This document shows, piece after piece, positions 1-9,468 of a stretch of 64,000 bases of DNA (the first letter of the stretch is position 1; each line of letters starts with the position of its first letter). Position numbers and translations under genes: made by a program. Source of the stretch: Psychrobacter sp. DAB_AL43B (GTDB taxonomy: Bacteria > Pseudomonadota > Gammaproteobacteria > Pseudomonadales > Moraxellaceae); assembly GCF_900168255.1 (NCBI RefSeq), contig NZ_LT799838.1, positions 1,116,001 through 1,180,000 on the forward strand. The letters run 5' to 3'. The notes under the pieces were generated by a model. It had not been told where the DNA came from. It was given only the letters and a program-made list of their open reading frames with translations, and ran no database searches.

Positions 1-957
1 TTCACGTAATACGCCACGACTGGTCATTAATAGGCCGACTTGTTTCATGGCGGTATTGTCATTTTTTGACTGTTTGCGTTTATTAACAAGTGCCTCACGA
101 CCAATAAAGTCACGCTCGTCTTTTAACGCAAGTGTCCAACCCATATTGGATTCATAAGGGCTGATACCTTCATCCATGTCATGACCATAAAGGTTCATGC
201 CAGCTTCCATACGCAAGGTATCACGAGCGCCAAGACCGGCAGGTTTAACGCCATTGGCTTTTAATTGCTCAAAGAACGCTGGTGCTTCATCGGCATGCAT
301 GATGACTTCGACGCCATCTTCACCAGTATAACCGGTACGGGCGACGAACCAATCTGCGCCTTCGATATCCGTTAAGTCGGCACCAACAAAAGGCTTAATC
401 GCGGTTAAAGTATCAGCCCAGCTAGGTTTAACTTGTGCCAGTTTTTCAACCGCATTGGGTCCTTGAACAGCAAGCATAGCAAGCTCTGTACGCTCAGTTA
501 ACGTAACATCAAACTCTTTCACCGTTTTTTCAAAATGCGCCATATCTTTATCACGCGTTCCGGCATTTGATACGATACGGTATGCCGTTTCTTCACTATT
601 CGATAAGTAGACGATTAAGTCATCGATGATGCCGCCTTGCTCATTAAGCATAGGAGAATAAAGTGCTTTGCCAACTGTTTTTAGTTTATCAACATCATTA
701 GCGAGCAGCTTTTGTAACCATGCTTTGGCATCACTACCTTTCACATCAACAATAACCATATGTGAGACATCAAACATACCGGCATCGCTACGAACGGCTT
801 CGTGTTCTTCGATTTGTGAGCCGTAATGAATAGGCAATTCCCAGCCAGAAAAATCTACCAGTTTGCCAGCACTATCGACGTGAGACTGGTAAAGAGCAGT
901 ACGCTGAGGGGCTTGGCTATTGGTATCTTGAGCAGTGGTATCTTGAATATCGGTCAT
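1..957 (-). CDS. gcvT: Aminomethyltransferase (glycine cleavage T protein), 3' end outside window
   Basis: This is the T protein of the glycine cleavage system. It transfers the aminomethyl carbon from lipoyl-H-protein to tetrahydrofolate, releasing ammonia, in the cytoplasm. The visible 319 residues start with a polar stretch of about 17 residues, then read [41 protein letters not shown] and, later, [20 protein letters not shown], all typical of GcvT. The family is about 365 residues long, so roughly 45-55 C-terminal residues lie beyond base 1. The ATG at 957-955 is preceded by a long leader holding a tandem glycine riboswitch, which fits the family and supports the call. The rest of the gcv operon is not visible. 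Confidence 0.95.
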   Translation of the reverse strand, partial: MTDIQDTTAQDTNSQAPQRTALYQSHVDSAGKLVDFSGWELPIHYGSQIEEHEAVRSDAGMFDVSHMVIVDVKGSDAKAWLQKLLANDVDKLKTVGKALYSPMLNEQGGIIDDLIVYLSNSEETAYRIVSNAGTRDKDMAHFEKTVKEFDVTLTERTELAMLAVQGPNAVEKLAQVKPSWADTLTAIKPFVGADLTDIEGADWFVARTGYTGEDGVEVIMHADEAPAFFEQLKANGVKPAGLGARDTLRMEAGMNLYGHDMDEGISPYESNMGWTLALKDERDFIGREALVNKRKQSKNDNTAMKQVGLLMTSRGVLRE

Positions 958-1132
958 AACAAATCCTTATGTGTATATCAGTCGTACTCGATGAAAAGTA
1001 TCATAGCTGATGCACATTATCATAGTAGCGAGAAGCAATATCGCAGGGCGCGAATATCACATCAAAGGTTGGTACAGAAAAAATACAAAGCAATTCACCA
1101 AACAAACGCTGAACGTCGGTTTAGGTAAAAGC

Positions 1133-1258
1133 CCTATCTGTCCTGTAACCTGAGATTTTCAACACGACCCATCATTGTCTGTTTTTAAAAAGCCAATGAT
1201 GTCGCGTTTTCTCCCCTTCGGTGGGTAAGGCGTCGTCCGTCCTTACCGCTCTCCAGAT
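1133..1258 (-). promoter_or_regulatory. Glycine riboswitch, second aptamer
   Basis: Read on the minus strand, this aptamer starts CTGGAGAGCGGT, contains CACCGAAGGGG and ends AATCTCAGGTTACAGGACAG, which are the hallmark blocks of the glycine riboswitch. It is the gene-proximal aptamer of a tandem pair and lies about 180 nt upstream of the gcvT start. Glycine binding normally turns on gcv expression. The ON mode here is inferred from the family. Confidence 0.93.
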
Positions 1259-1331
1259 TTGTTATGCCTAAGGTTTAGAGTGCAATACGCCTATCAGCGC
1301 GATACAGATAAACCGTTGTGACATGTGTTTT

Positions 1332-1455
1332 TCAGTCCTTTTACCTGAGCGATTGGCAGGGTGGATGCGCCTTCGGTGGTCATATAGCGGCTGTCAGCTC
1401 ATGCTCATTGATATGAGCGTAACCAATTTGATGCTAAAGACTCTCTCCTGAAAAA
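1332..1455 (-). promoter_or_regulatory. Glycine riboswitch, first aptamer
   Basis: On the minus strand the sequence runs CAGGAGAGAGTC, then CACCGAAGGCGC, then CGCTCAGGTAAAAGGAC. These are the conserved core of a glycine aptamer. The second aptamer follows after about 75 nt, longer than the short linker of many tandem glycine riboswitches. Together they form the leader of gcvT. Confidence 0.93.
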
Positions 1456-1462
1456 CGCTTTT

Positions 1463-1491
1463 ATTATGGAAGGTTCACAGCTTTTTTACAA
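1463..1491 (-). promoter_or_regulatory. Sigma-70-type promoter for the riboswitch-gcvT transcript
   Basis: On the minus strand TTGTAA (1491-1486) and CATAAT (1468-1463) are separated by exactly 17 nt. Transcription would begin close to 1456, at the 5' edge of the first glycine aptamer. The fit of the start to the aptamer boundary is the main support. Confidence 0.65.
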
Positions 1492-1697
1492 GTCATCAAA
1501 GGTATTAAAGTGAATAATTTTGGCAAAAATCACTTTTTATCAGGATAATCCGCCAAAATTTATAGGATGTGAGCGTTTTTATGTCTATGGTAGCGCATAG
1601 CTTTTAAAGCGATTTACCATATCAAAACGTAAAGCGACTAATGATGTTTGCTTGAAATATGCTAACCTATGACGATAGTTTCTGACAGGTTGTTCTT

Positions 1698-2018
1698 ATG
1701 CATTGCGATATTTATAAATTCTCCAAACATGACGATATGTATGTCTATGTTGCGCGTCCTGATTATCCTAACGATACCGACGAGATTAAGGATTGGCTGG
1801 GTGTCCTACCGAAAGACTTTCGTGCCAGCTTAGGTCGTAGCAAGTTTGTCATGCATTTAGATTTGGCAGCCACGCCAACCCTTGCTCGTGTCGACAAAGC
1901 AGAAGTATTGGCAAAATTACAGTCGCAAGGGTATTTCGTGCAGATGCCACCACAAGATGTTATGCGCCGCCAAGCAGAGTTGCGTGCACGCGAAGCCCAA
2001 GACAATATTTATGATTAG
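1698..2018 (+). CDS. YcgL domain-containing protein
   Basis: This 106-residue cytoplasmic protein belongs to the YcgL family (PF05166), whose function is not established. Family marks visible are the short N-terminal strand MHCDIYKFSKHDDMYVYVA, a central segment with SKFVMHLDL, and the QGYFVQMPP motif near residue 80. The C-terminal tail is charged. The length is normal. The gene stands alone, without the RNase D gene that often neighbours it in other gammaproteobacteria. The opposite-strand reading frame here is a shadow. Confidence in the family is high; no reaction can be assigned. Confidence 0.88.
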   Translation: MHCDIYKFSKHDDMYVYVARPDYPNDTDEIKDWLGVLPKDFRASLGRSKFVMHLDLAATPTLARVDKAEVLAKLQSQGYFVQMPPQDVMRRQAELRAREAQDNIYD

Positions 2019-2255
2019 CAAATGCTCTAAAAAAGGCTTTAAGAAGGTTCAAAATGAAAGCTTTAAATTCGTTTTATTAAATTCTATTTCTTAGTTCTCT
2101 TTCTTAATTTGCTTTTTTAAAAATAGTAGATAGACATATATGAAACATTTAGTGTCATTCATTTTGGTGAATAGTCGTGATAAACTAGGCACTGATTAAC
2201 ATGGTTACTATCATCAATATCCCGCATTATTGACAAACGCAGGTAATAAAAACGC

Positions 2256-2861
2256 ATGGACTGGTTAAAAAATCTCTTACATAGCTTACCGCTAGAAGCC
2301 ATTAGTGACATTCTTGGTGAGATTGCTATTTGGTGGGGGCAGTTGGTAAAAGACGTGCCGGCAGCAGACTTACCGATGTATGCGTATCTTGGCGGTGTCA
2401 TTATCGTATTGGTACTTTGGGTGCTGGTTGCTCGGGTATTACCACGGCCATTGGGTGGTATGAGCTGGATGATATTGTTTGCCGTTTTGCTCGCTCCAGG
2501 GACTGCCCTTGGCGACCCCAGTGTGATTGCACCAGCCAGTATCAGTGTTGTTTATGCCATTATGATGAAAGACACAGCTGGCGCGATTGCGAACTTATTA
2601 CCCATATTAGTCGTGCTGGTGGTGGGCTTGTTTGTTGGCTTTGTTTGGCAGCTCATTCGCGGAGCATTTGAGTCAAGCTTAGACAAAGCCCGTCGCCATA
2701 CCTCTGAGGATACCCAAGCTAATATGCAGCTGGCGTCCGGCAACTATATGGCAACAGAGTCTGACGCGTCAGTGCCAGTAGTAAATTCTGAGACAGAGAT
2801 TAGTCTAAAAAAAGATAATAAGTTGCTTAAGAAAGTGTCTAAAGATGCTGACCAGCCTTAA
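2256..2861 (+). CDS. Inner-membrane protein of unknown function
   Basis: I do not recognise this 201-residue protein. An amphipathic N-terminus (residues 1-38) precedes three to four hydrophobic segments, at about 43-62, 70-85, 95-107 and 112-133. The charged C-terminal tail of about 65 residues is rich in Ser, Asp and Lys and is probably cytoplasmic and disordered. Its start ATG lies about 235 bp after the YcgL gene, and a strong terminator follows at 2926-2948, so it is probably a single-gene unit. No enzymatic motif is visible. Confidence 0.75.
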   Translation: MDWLKNLLHSLPLEAISDILGEIAIWWGQLVKDVPAADLPMYAYLGGVIIVLVLWVLVARVLPRPLGGMSWMILFAVLLAPGTALGDPSVIAPASISVVYAIMMKDTAGAIANLLPILVVLVVGLFVGFVWQLIRGAFESSLDKARRHTSEDTQANMQLASGNYMATESDASVPVVNSETEISLKKDNKLLKKVSKDADQP

Positions 2862-2925
2862 TACTTTTAGTTTTTAATATCTATGACTGTCAACTTTAGC
2901 CTCATCATGATTTTCTTATGATCTT

Positions 2926-2952
2926 AAAAGACACCGTGTGTGTCTTTTTTTA
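2926..2952 (+). terminator. Intrinsic terminator after the 2256-2861 gene
   Basis: A 9-bp stem (AAAAGACAC pairing with GTGTCTTTT) with a 5-nt loop is followed by a run of T. It ends transcription about 65 bp beyond the membrane protein gene. The rest of 2862-3161 shows no gene. Confidence 0.85.
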
Positions 2953-3161
2953 TGTGAGATGGTTTGCTCTTTGCTGGTTAACTTGAGCAATTGAGCGCAT
3001 TCAAAAATAAGTAAGAGTTGTTAGTATCTGCGAACGCATGAGTATTTTGGCAATCAACAATGCTGTGCTAATCTAAATGATTATTTATCATCCATCGATT
3101 GCTTATAACCCTTTTATTACGCTTAAATCCTTTAACGTATAACAATAACTGAGACTTGATT

Positions 3162-4025
3162 ATGACCACAGCGGATAAAACGAAGAAAAAATTTACTGGC
3201 ACGCAAAGCTATATTGCCACCGATGATTTACAGCTGGCAGTCAACGCAGCGATGACGTTACAAAAGCCATTGCTGATCAAAGGTGAGCCGGGTACCGGTA
3301 AGACTTTACTGGCAGAAGAAGTTGCCGAAAGTTTAGGTATGCCACTGATTACATGGCATATCAAATCGACTACTAAAGCAGAGCAAGGGCTGTATGAATA
3401 CGATGCTGTATCGCGTTTGCGTGATTCGCAAATGGGTGATGATAAGGTGTATGAAATTGGCAACTATATTAAGCCGGGTAAATTGTGGGATGCCTTTACT
3501 AGTAAAGAGCGTAGCGTACTATTGATTGATGAGATTGATAAAGCGGACATTGAATTCCCAAATGATCTGCTACACGAACTTGATAAGATGTCTTTTTATG
3601 TTTATGAGACCGGCGAGACCATTACCGCTGAGCAACGCCCAGTAGTAATTATCACTTCAAACAATGAAAAAGAACTGCCGGATGCATTTTTGCGTCGTTG
3701 CTTCTTCCATTATATTGATTTCCCAGAAGAAGAAACCATGCGCCAAATCATTGAAGTGCATTTTCCTAATATTCAAGAAAAGCTGGTCAATGATGCGCTT
3801 GATATCTTTTATAAGCTACGTAATATTCAAGGGCTCAAAAAGCCACCATCAACCTCAGAATTGGTCGATTGGTTAACGCTATTACTTGCCGATGATATGG
3901 CGCAAGCAGAATTAGAAGAAAACTTGCGCGGTGAAAAATCTATTCCGCCGTTATATGGTGCTTTGCTTAAAAACGAAGCTGATGTGAGCCTGCTCCAGCG
4001 CTTTGCCAATATTATGCGTCGTTAA
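3162..4025 (+). CDS. MoxR-family AAA+ ATPase
   Basis: This MoxR-type AAA+ ATPase (287 residues from this ATG) probably acts as a chaperone or remodeller with the VWA protein encoded next. The Walker A motif GEPGTGKT lies at about residues 41-48 and Walker B, LLIDEID, at about 120-126. The sensor-1 region reads PVVIITSNNEKELPDAFLRRC. A TTG six bases upstream in frame could also serve as start, but the ATG at 3162 is the simpler choice. MoxR/VWA pairs usually help metal insertion or complex maturation, but the client here is unknown. Confidence 0.9.
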   Translation: MTTADKTKKKFTGTQSYIATDDLQLAVNAAMTLQKPLLIKGEPGTGKTLLAEEVAESLGMPLITWHIKSTTKAEQGLYEYDAVSRLRDSQMGDDKVYEIGNYIKPGKLWDAFTSKERSVLLIDEIDKADIEFPNDLLHELDKMSFYVYETGETITAEQRPVVIITSNNEKELPDAFLRRCFFHYIDFPEEETMRQIIEVHFPNIQEKLVNDALDIFYKLRNIQGLKKPPSTSELVDWLTLLLADDMAQAELEENLRGEKSIPPLYGALLKNEADVSLLQRFANIMRR

Positions 4026-4150
4026 GTATGATTCGCCGTTAAGCATTGTTATTTACAATGAGGTCATGATCTAAGCTTTTAATGGACATGACCAAGTTCA
4101 TACACAGGTCCAAATCGTAACCATATCAGCCAATAAGTGATGCATATCTT

Positions 4151-5374
4151 ATGTTTATCAAACTATTCTATACCTTGCGGACTTACGGTGTGCCCGTTAG
4201 TACGCGTGAGCTGCTTGACCTAAATGCCGCGCTTGAGCAAGGGTTGATGATGCAGCCACATCCTGAAAATCCGGAATTGTCTACCTTTGCCAGTCGTGAA
4301 GATATGTACCGGTTGATTCGGCTCTGTATGGTCAAAGATGAGCGCCACTTTGATAAATTTGATCGGGCGATGGCAGATTATTTTGAGGGCGTTGATAGTC
4401 TCGATATGGATGAGCTGTTGGCTAAGCTAACGGATATTCCTAAAGAGTGGTTAGATTTAAAATTAGACCCAAAAAACCTGACTGATGAGCAGCGTCGCCT
4501 ACTCAAAAAATACGGCTCCCTTGAAGAGTTGATGAAAGCATTAGAAGAACGCCTCAAGGAGCAAAAAGAGCGTCATCAGGGTGGTAGTAAGTGGGTCGGT
4601 ACGGGCGGCACTTCACCATTTGGGGCCTATGGCGATCATCCAGAAGGCGTAAGAGTCGGCGGTGAATCGCGTAAACGCAGCGCCGCCAAAGTTTGGGAGC
4701 AGCGTAAATACCGCAATCTTGATGACGACAGTCAACTTGGTACCCGTCAAATTCAGATGGCATTGCGCAATCTTCGCCAGTTTGCACGTACAGGTAGCGC
4801 TGATGAGCTTGATATTCATGAAACCATTAAACGCACTGCCAAGAAAGGCGTGCTTGATATTCATATGCAGGCTGAGCGCCGTAACCGTGTCAAAGTGCTG
4901 ATGCTATTTGATGTCGGTGGTAGTATGGATATCCATGTCGAAGCGTTAGAAAAGCTATTTTCTGCAGCCAAAAATGAGTTTAAGACCTTAGAGTTCTTTT
5001 ATTTTCATAATTGTTTGTATGATTATGTGTGGAAAGACAATGACCGTCGCCATAGCGCACCGATGCCAACCTTTGAGCTGCTTAATAAATATGGACGAGA
5101 GTATCGTGTCATATTCGTTGGTGATGCGTCGATGTCGCCTTATGAGCTGATGACGGTCGGCGGCAGCGTTGAATATATGAATAATGAAGCAGGTATAGTA
5201 TGGCTGAAGCGTGTGCTAGCACATTTTGATAAAGTGGCTTGGCTCAATCCTGAGAATCCTGCCTATTGGCAATATACTCAAACCATCGTTGAGATTAAAA
5301 AGCTATTTGATAATAAAATGTATCCCATGACGTTGCATGGGGTCGAAGAGATGACCAACTATATGGCACGGTAG
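4151..5374 (+). CDS. VWA domain-containing CoxE-like protein
   Basis: This 407-residue cytoplasmic protein is of the CoxE-like VWA family (PF05762) and is probably the partner of the upstream MoxR ATPase, 125 bp away. An N-terminal helical region (about 1-170, with a Lys/Glu-rich stretch near 120-145) precedes a linker rich in Gly and Arg and a C-terminal VWA domain. The metal-site motif reads DVGGSMD at residues 254-260, so the first Ser of the usual DxSxS is Gly. The second loop, GDASMSPYEL, follows near residue 325. The client complex cannot be read from the neighbours. Confidence 0.88.
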   Translation: MFIKLFYTLRTYGVPVSTRELLDLNAALEQGLMMQPHPENPELSTFASREDMYRLIRLCMVKDERHFDKFDRAMADYFEGVDSLDMDELLAKLTDIPKEWLDLKLDPKNLTDEQRRLLKKYGSLEELMKALEERLKEQKERHQGGSKWVGTGGTSPFGAYGDHPEGVRVGGESRKRSAAKVWEQRKYRNLDDDSQLGTRQIQMALRNLRQFARTGSADELDIHETIKRTAKKGVLDIHMQAERRNRVKVLMLFDVGGSMDIHVEALEKLFSAAKNEFKTLEFFYFHNCLYDYVWKDNDRRHSAPMPTFELLNKYGREYRVIFVGDASMSPYELMTVGGSVEYMNNEAGIVWLKRVLAHFDKVAWLNPENPAYWQYTQTIVEIKKLFDNKMYPMTLHGVEEMTNYMAR

Positions 5375-5423
5375 TAAAGGTTTTGAGCATTATTTGGTTC
5401 ATTTCAGTAATAAATCACTTAAT

Positions 5424-5460
5424 AAGAAGTAGCCGTTATGATTCATAACGGCTACTTCTT
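5424..5460. terminator. Bidirectional terminator between convergent genes
   Basis: A perfect 17-bp stem (5424-5440 with 5444-5460) and 3-nt loop lies between the VWA gene and the converging lipoprotein gene. It contains the lipoprotein gene's stop codon (5452-5454), so that gene's last codons sit inside the hairpin. Confidence 0.75.
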
Positions 5461-6294
5461 AGTTTCAATGAGCCCAATGATAACACCCATCTCTTTTTTA
5501 TCGTGTTTATCGATGCTGGGCGCATACAACGCTGAAGCGATACCGCCATCCAAAAACAGCGCATTTGGACACTGTAGATCGTCTTTGAACAGCGCTGAAA
5601 ATTGATAAAATGTCACAGGCTCATCGCTATTAACAAACCGTATGCTGCCATCACTGCAAACGCCTGCGCCGTTACGAAGCTTGATTGATGTGCTATGAGG
5701 GTTAAATTGCGGATGAATCTCATTATTAATAACCAGCATAGGGCCCGATTGAGTGGCATACCAAGGTTGGGCTTGACCACTTGTTAGCTGCTCATCTAAG
5801 GTGTTGCTTTCGGTGATTTGCACTGCGCCAGTCTTATCCCACCACATCACACCATTAGGCAATAAGTGAAAGTTGCCACCACCTTCTTTAAGGTTTAACG
5901 CACGAATCTCTTTACCTTTGATAACGGTATAGCCGATGGGCGCGTAGTTCTCGTTGTACATGCCAGCGTTCATGGCAAAATTCAATGTTTGTTCTGCTGG
6001 CAAAGTCGTTAATAAGTTATCAAAAGACAGTAACGGCTGAGTACTATTGGCTTGCTGCCAAAATAGCTGTAGTGAATAACGTTCGCCAGCTAATACTTCA
6101 GATTTAACATAACAAACACTATAAGCAAACGGTGATTTCTGCGACTGACACGACCAGTCAGTCGTATCAGGGGCAGTGCTATGGGTGTCCGTTGGCTGGC
6201 AAGCACTTATACTAAATGCGATAAGTGCTGCTGCTAGTATGGTGTGAGGTCTAGTAAAAGTGGAGCTTGGCATCAATGACGTATCTTTTATCAT
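5452..6294 (-). CDS. Phosphodiester glycosidase family lipoprotein (NAGPA domain)
   Basis: This 280-residue exported lipoprotein has a NAGPA-type (PF09992) domain, a family that cleaves N-acetylglucosamine-1-phosphodiester-like bonds. The signal peptide has a hydrophobic core and the lipobox IAFSISAC. In the mature part, FAMNAGMYNENYAPIGY, GGGNFHLLPNGVMWW, ATQSGPMLVIN and ALFLDGGIASALY are the family's conserved blocks. The true start may be the Met at residue 8, which gives a more compact signal peptide. It is probably monocistronic. The substrate in this organism is unknown. Confidence 0.85.
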   Translation of the reverse strand: MIKDTSLMPSSTFTRPHTILAAALIAFSISACQPTDTHSTAPDTTDWSCQSQKSPFAYSVCYVKSEVLAGERYSLQLFWQQANSTQPLLSFDNLLTTLPAEQTLNFAMNAGMYNENYAPIGYTVIKGKEIRALNLKEGGGNFHLLPNGVMWWDKTGAVQITESNTLDEQLTSGQAQPWYATQSGPMLVINNEIHPQFNPHSTSIKLRNGAGVCSDGSIRFVNSDEPVTFYQFSALFKDDLQCPNALFLDGGIASALYAPSIDKHDKKEMGVIIGLIETKK

Positions 6295-6346
6295 GTGGAC
6301 AGAGTTTGTTTATTTTAATTATTCAATAGTGCTCAATGTTTAGTAT

Positions 6347-8230
6347 TTAGTCGCTTGTAGGTGGAAAGTCGCGAAAAGTGTTGTTAACGTTACCGATTAA
6401 CCGCCCACCGCCAGTGATATTCACAAAACTCCCAAGACCCTGATCTGTTGTCGCACTGGTTTCTTTACCTTTATCACGCGAGTCTTGATTATAAGCAATT
6501 AAGGCATCGTTATTGGCTAAGAAGCTATCAGCATTTGCCATCACCCACATTTGATTAAACACGTCCGCGCGCGCGCTATTATTGAGCAGCGCGCCCTTAT
6601 CGGTAAAATAGAAGAATTTAGACAATAGCTTAATCTGTCCGTCATCCAAACGGCGCGCGATATGATAAGGCTGCAATTGACTCGGATGTTGCAGACCAAC
6701 CGCACCTACGATGCTGGCAAGTGATTTGAGCGTGTTCTTATGGAAGCTTGCGACACGATCCGCTTTGCTGGGCACATCGAGTGCCTTTTGACGATAAGGG
6801 TCTTGCGTTGCAACGCCTGTCGGGCAAGTATTGGTATGACATGAGCGCGATTGAATACAACCTACGGCAAACATAAAGCCACGTGCTGAGTTACACCAGT
6901 CTGCGCCCAATGCGATCAGACGTGCAATATCGAAGCCGGAGACGATTTTACCGCTGACGCCGAGCTTAATTTTGTCACGGATACCGGCACCGACTAAGGT
7001 ATTGTGTACTAATAAAAAGCCATCGACCATCGGCATGCCGACGTTATCCATAAACTCAACGGGCGCTGCACCTGTACCGCCTTCAGCACCATCAATCACA
7101 ATAAAGTCAGGATAGTTATCAGCTTCAATCATAGCTTTAACAATCGCCATAAACTGCCAAGGCTGACCGATACAAAGCTTAAAGCCAACCGGTTTACCTT
7201 CTGACAGTTCACGTAGTTGTTGCCAAAATGCGACCAGCTCACGTGGATTACTAAAAGCCGAATGCGAAGAGGGCGATACGCAATCTTGTCCCATTGGCAC
7301 TTGGCGGGTATCAGCGATTTCTTGGGTAATTTTTTCTGCGGGCAGCACGCCACCTTGCCCGGGTTTCGCACCTTGTGATAGTTTTATTTCTATCATTTTA
7401 ACTTGTGGGTCGACGGCTTTTTCAGCAAAGGATTGTGGATCAAAATTGCCATGGTCATCGCGGCAACCAAAATAACCCGTGCCCAGCTCCCAAATCAAGT
7501 CGCCACCAAACTTACGATGATAAGGACTGATTGCGCCTTCACCGGTATCATGGGTAAAGCCGCCCATCTTTGCGCCTTGATTGAGCGCCATAATGGCATT
7601 GGCTGATAAACTGCCAAAGCTCATCGCTGAGATATTGAACACTGACATATCATGCGGCTGCTGACAACGCTCGCCGCCAACAATAATACGAAAATCTTTA
7701 TTTTTTAACGGTTCGCTAATTGCTGATTGTAAAAACCACTCTTTGCCATGAGCATATAAATTATCAAGCGTACCAAAAGCATTGGTATCGCTGACATTTT
7801 TGGCACGTTGATAGACCAAAGCGCGCTGCTGACGCGAAAATGGTACTTGTTCCTTATCATCTTCCAGCAAATACTGACGAATCTCAGGACGAAAATCCTC
7901 CAGTACATAGCGGATATGCCCGGCGATCGGGTAATTGCTTAATATAGAGTGCTTTGATTGCAGCAAATCATAAATACCTATAGCGACTCCAATACCGCCA
8001 ATCACAATCAGCCACCAATTAAATAATAGTACGCCCGCTAAGAACAGTAATATAGCAGCGCCAAAGGTGCTATAGCGCAGCAATACACCGGTCAAATAAG
8101 GAGAGTTATGGTCAGGTTTGGGATTTAGATTGGTACGAGATTGGGGCATAGCAACGCTCAACAATAAGACATGAAAGTTAAAAAACGCGCTAATTACTAG
8201 TAAGAGATAAAAGCAATATACCCCAATCAT
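6347..8230 (-). CDS. FMN-binding glutamate synthase family protein
   Basis: This 627-residue protein resembles the FMN/Fe-S synthase domain of glutamate synthase without the amidotransferase domain. Two hydrophobic segments (about residues 1-25 and 50-85) suggest a membrane anchor. The synthase domain follows, with FNISAMSFGSLSANAI, the flavin-region blocks GEGAISPYHRKFGGD and DGAEGGTGAAP, and the cluster motif C-x5-C-x4-C (GCIQSRSCHTNTCPTG). It lacks the amidotransferase domain and probably uses ammonia or another donor, but the physiological reaction of this subfamily is not settled. The gene is flanked by its own promoter region and appears monocistronic. Confidence 0.9.
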   Translation of the reverse strand: MIGVYCFYLLLVISAFFNFHVLLLSVAMPQSRTNLNPKPDHNSPYLTGVLLRYSTFGAAILLFLAGVLLFNWWLIVIGGIGVAIGIYDLLQSKHSILSNYPIAGHIRYVLEDFRPEIRQYLLEDDKEQVPFSRQQRALVYQRAKNVSDTNAFGTLDNLYAHGKEWFLQSAISEPLKNKDFRIIVGGERCQQPHDMSVFNISAMSFGSLSANAIMALNQGAKMGGFTHDTGEGAISPYHRKFGGDLIWELGTGYFGCRDDHGNFDPQSFAEKAVDPQVKMIEIKLSQGAKPGQGGVLPAEKITQEIADTRQVPMGQDCVSPSSHSAFSNPRELVAFWQQLRELSEGKPVGFKLCIGQPWQFMAIVKAMIEADNYPDFIVIDGAEGGTGAAPVEFMDNVGMPMVDGFLLVHNTLVGAGIRDKIKLGVSGKIVSGFDIARLIALGADWCNSARGFMFAVGCIQSRSCHTNTCPTGVATQDPYRQKALDVPSKADRVASFHKNTLKSLASIVGAVGLQHPSQLQPYHIARRLDDGQIKLLSKFFYFTDKGALLNNSARADVFNQMWVMANADSFLANNDALIAYNQDSRDKGKETSATTDQGLGSFVNITGGGRLIGNVNNTFRDFPPTSD

Positions 8231-8364
8231 CGATACAAATGATTTGGAAGTAAGCCAGCTTTATCTTAACTTGTAATTAACGCGCACATTATACGCTTAT
8301 GATATCACTGCATCGGTGTAATTGGGTAACAGTGTGCTAACTCGATTTCTGCAGCCAAGTCATT

Positions 8365-9468
8365 TTAAGCCACAATCTTGACCATTGTTCTATCGTTATC
8401 AATAATGTCAAAGGTAATTTTAACTGGTAAGAACTGTTCTATTAACCAAGCTTGAGTCTCGGAATGCTGACTAATGACGCGCGTGGTAAACTCACCGCCG
8501 CCGGATAAAGCTAAAGGAAGCAGCAACTGATCGGTTAGATACTCGTCGACTAATGCATCGGTTTTAAACAAGTAACGCTTCACCAGTCCTGCTAAGCGAT
8601 TGCCTATCTTTTCAGCCGAAGTGCGTTTTTCTCCTAGCAAAGTAAACATCTCTTGGTGATGTTGTTCATGATTGCAGGTTGCAGCAACTTTATGAGTTAT
8701 TTTCGCGTAGCAAGTATTGCCTTCTCCAATGCCAATCAGTTTATTACCTCTTGTGGTAATAAGCATTTCGTCGATTCCAGCTTCAACCAATAGCGCTTTC
8801 GCGCTGGCAAGTTCACGTTGGCAAATGTCGTACTCTAAATTCAGCACACTGGCGACCAACTCTATGCTTATAAGCTCACCGCGTTCCATTAGTTTAAACG
8901 GTAACCTATCAGCGCGGCGCAAAAACGGCGCTATCGTTGCCTTAATCACACCGCCACCGATAGGCGCAAAACCTGCTTGCAGACATTCAATGTCTACTTG
9001 CATAGCCAGCTTAGTAAGCGCAGGAATAAACGCATGTTGTAAAAAATCTATGGTTGGCGCCATTGGATTGTGAGTGCCGCCTTTAATCGTTACGGTTGAA
9101 GCAGCTTTGCTATCAGTATTAGCAAACAGCAGGGCAGGGAGTATAGTTTGCAGCACGAGACTGGTACTACCAGCCGAGCCGATATCAAAAGCATAATCGC
9201 CTGAGTTAATCGTATTTGGCGTAAAGCTAAATGCCGTACTACCTAAATGTGCGCCTGACACGCTGGCATCTGATATCGCTTGTGAGGCTTGCACGCACAT
9301 TAGATGTTGACGCATTAATCCAGGTTTAGCACGTCCAGCCCGAATATTAACTATCTCAATTGGGGTGCCGGTTAACATAGATAATGACAATGCGGTACGG
9401 ATAATTTGTCCACCGCCTTCGCCAGTGCTGCCGTCGATTTTTAGGGGTTTAGTTTTTGATATTGGCAT
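8365..9468 (-). CDS. rtcA: RNA 3'-terminal phosphate cyclase
   Basis: RtcA converts RNA 3'-phosphate ends to 2',3'-cyclic phosphates through an adenylated enzyme, feeding the RNA ligase RtcB and making the ligand sensed by RtcR. The 367-residue protein begins LKIDGSTGEGGGQIIRTALSLS, has DIGSAGSTSLVLQ and GGTHNPMAPT, and ends with DEYLTDQLLLPLALSGGGEFT. The His in the SQHSETQ segment (about residue 335) aligns with the family's nucleophile. The open frame extends 36 codons further upstream, but the ATG at 9468 matches the family N-terminus. It is the last gene of the minus-strand Rtc run, separated from the DIP1984 gene by 538 bp, so it may also have its own promoter. Confidence 0.93.
   Translation of the reverse strand: MPISKTKPLKIDGSTGEGGGQIIRTALSLSMLTGTPIEIVNIRAGRAKPGLMRQHLMCVQASQAISDASVSGAHLGSTAFSFTPNTINSGDYAFDIGSAGSTSLVLQTILPALLFANTDSKAASTVTIKGGTHNPMAPTIDFLQHAFIPALTKLAMQVDIECLQAGFAPIGGGVIKATIAPFLRRADRLPFKLMERGELISIELVASVLNLEYDICQRELASAKALLVEAGIDEMLITTRGNKLIGIGEGNTCYAKITHKVAATCNHEQHHQEMFTLLGEKRTSAEKIGNRLAGLVKRYLFKTDALVDEYLTDQLLLPLALSGGGEFTTRVISQHSETQAWLIEQFLPVKITFDIIDNDRTMVKIVA

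Noticed and set aside
826..1128. Open frame opposite gcvT and its leader
   Set aside because: It overlaps the gcvT start and the riboswitch leader, has odd composition and no family likeness; a shadow frame.
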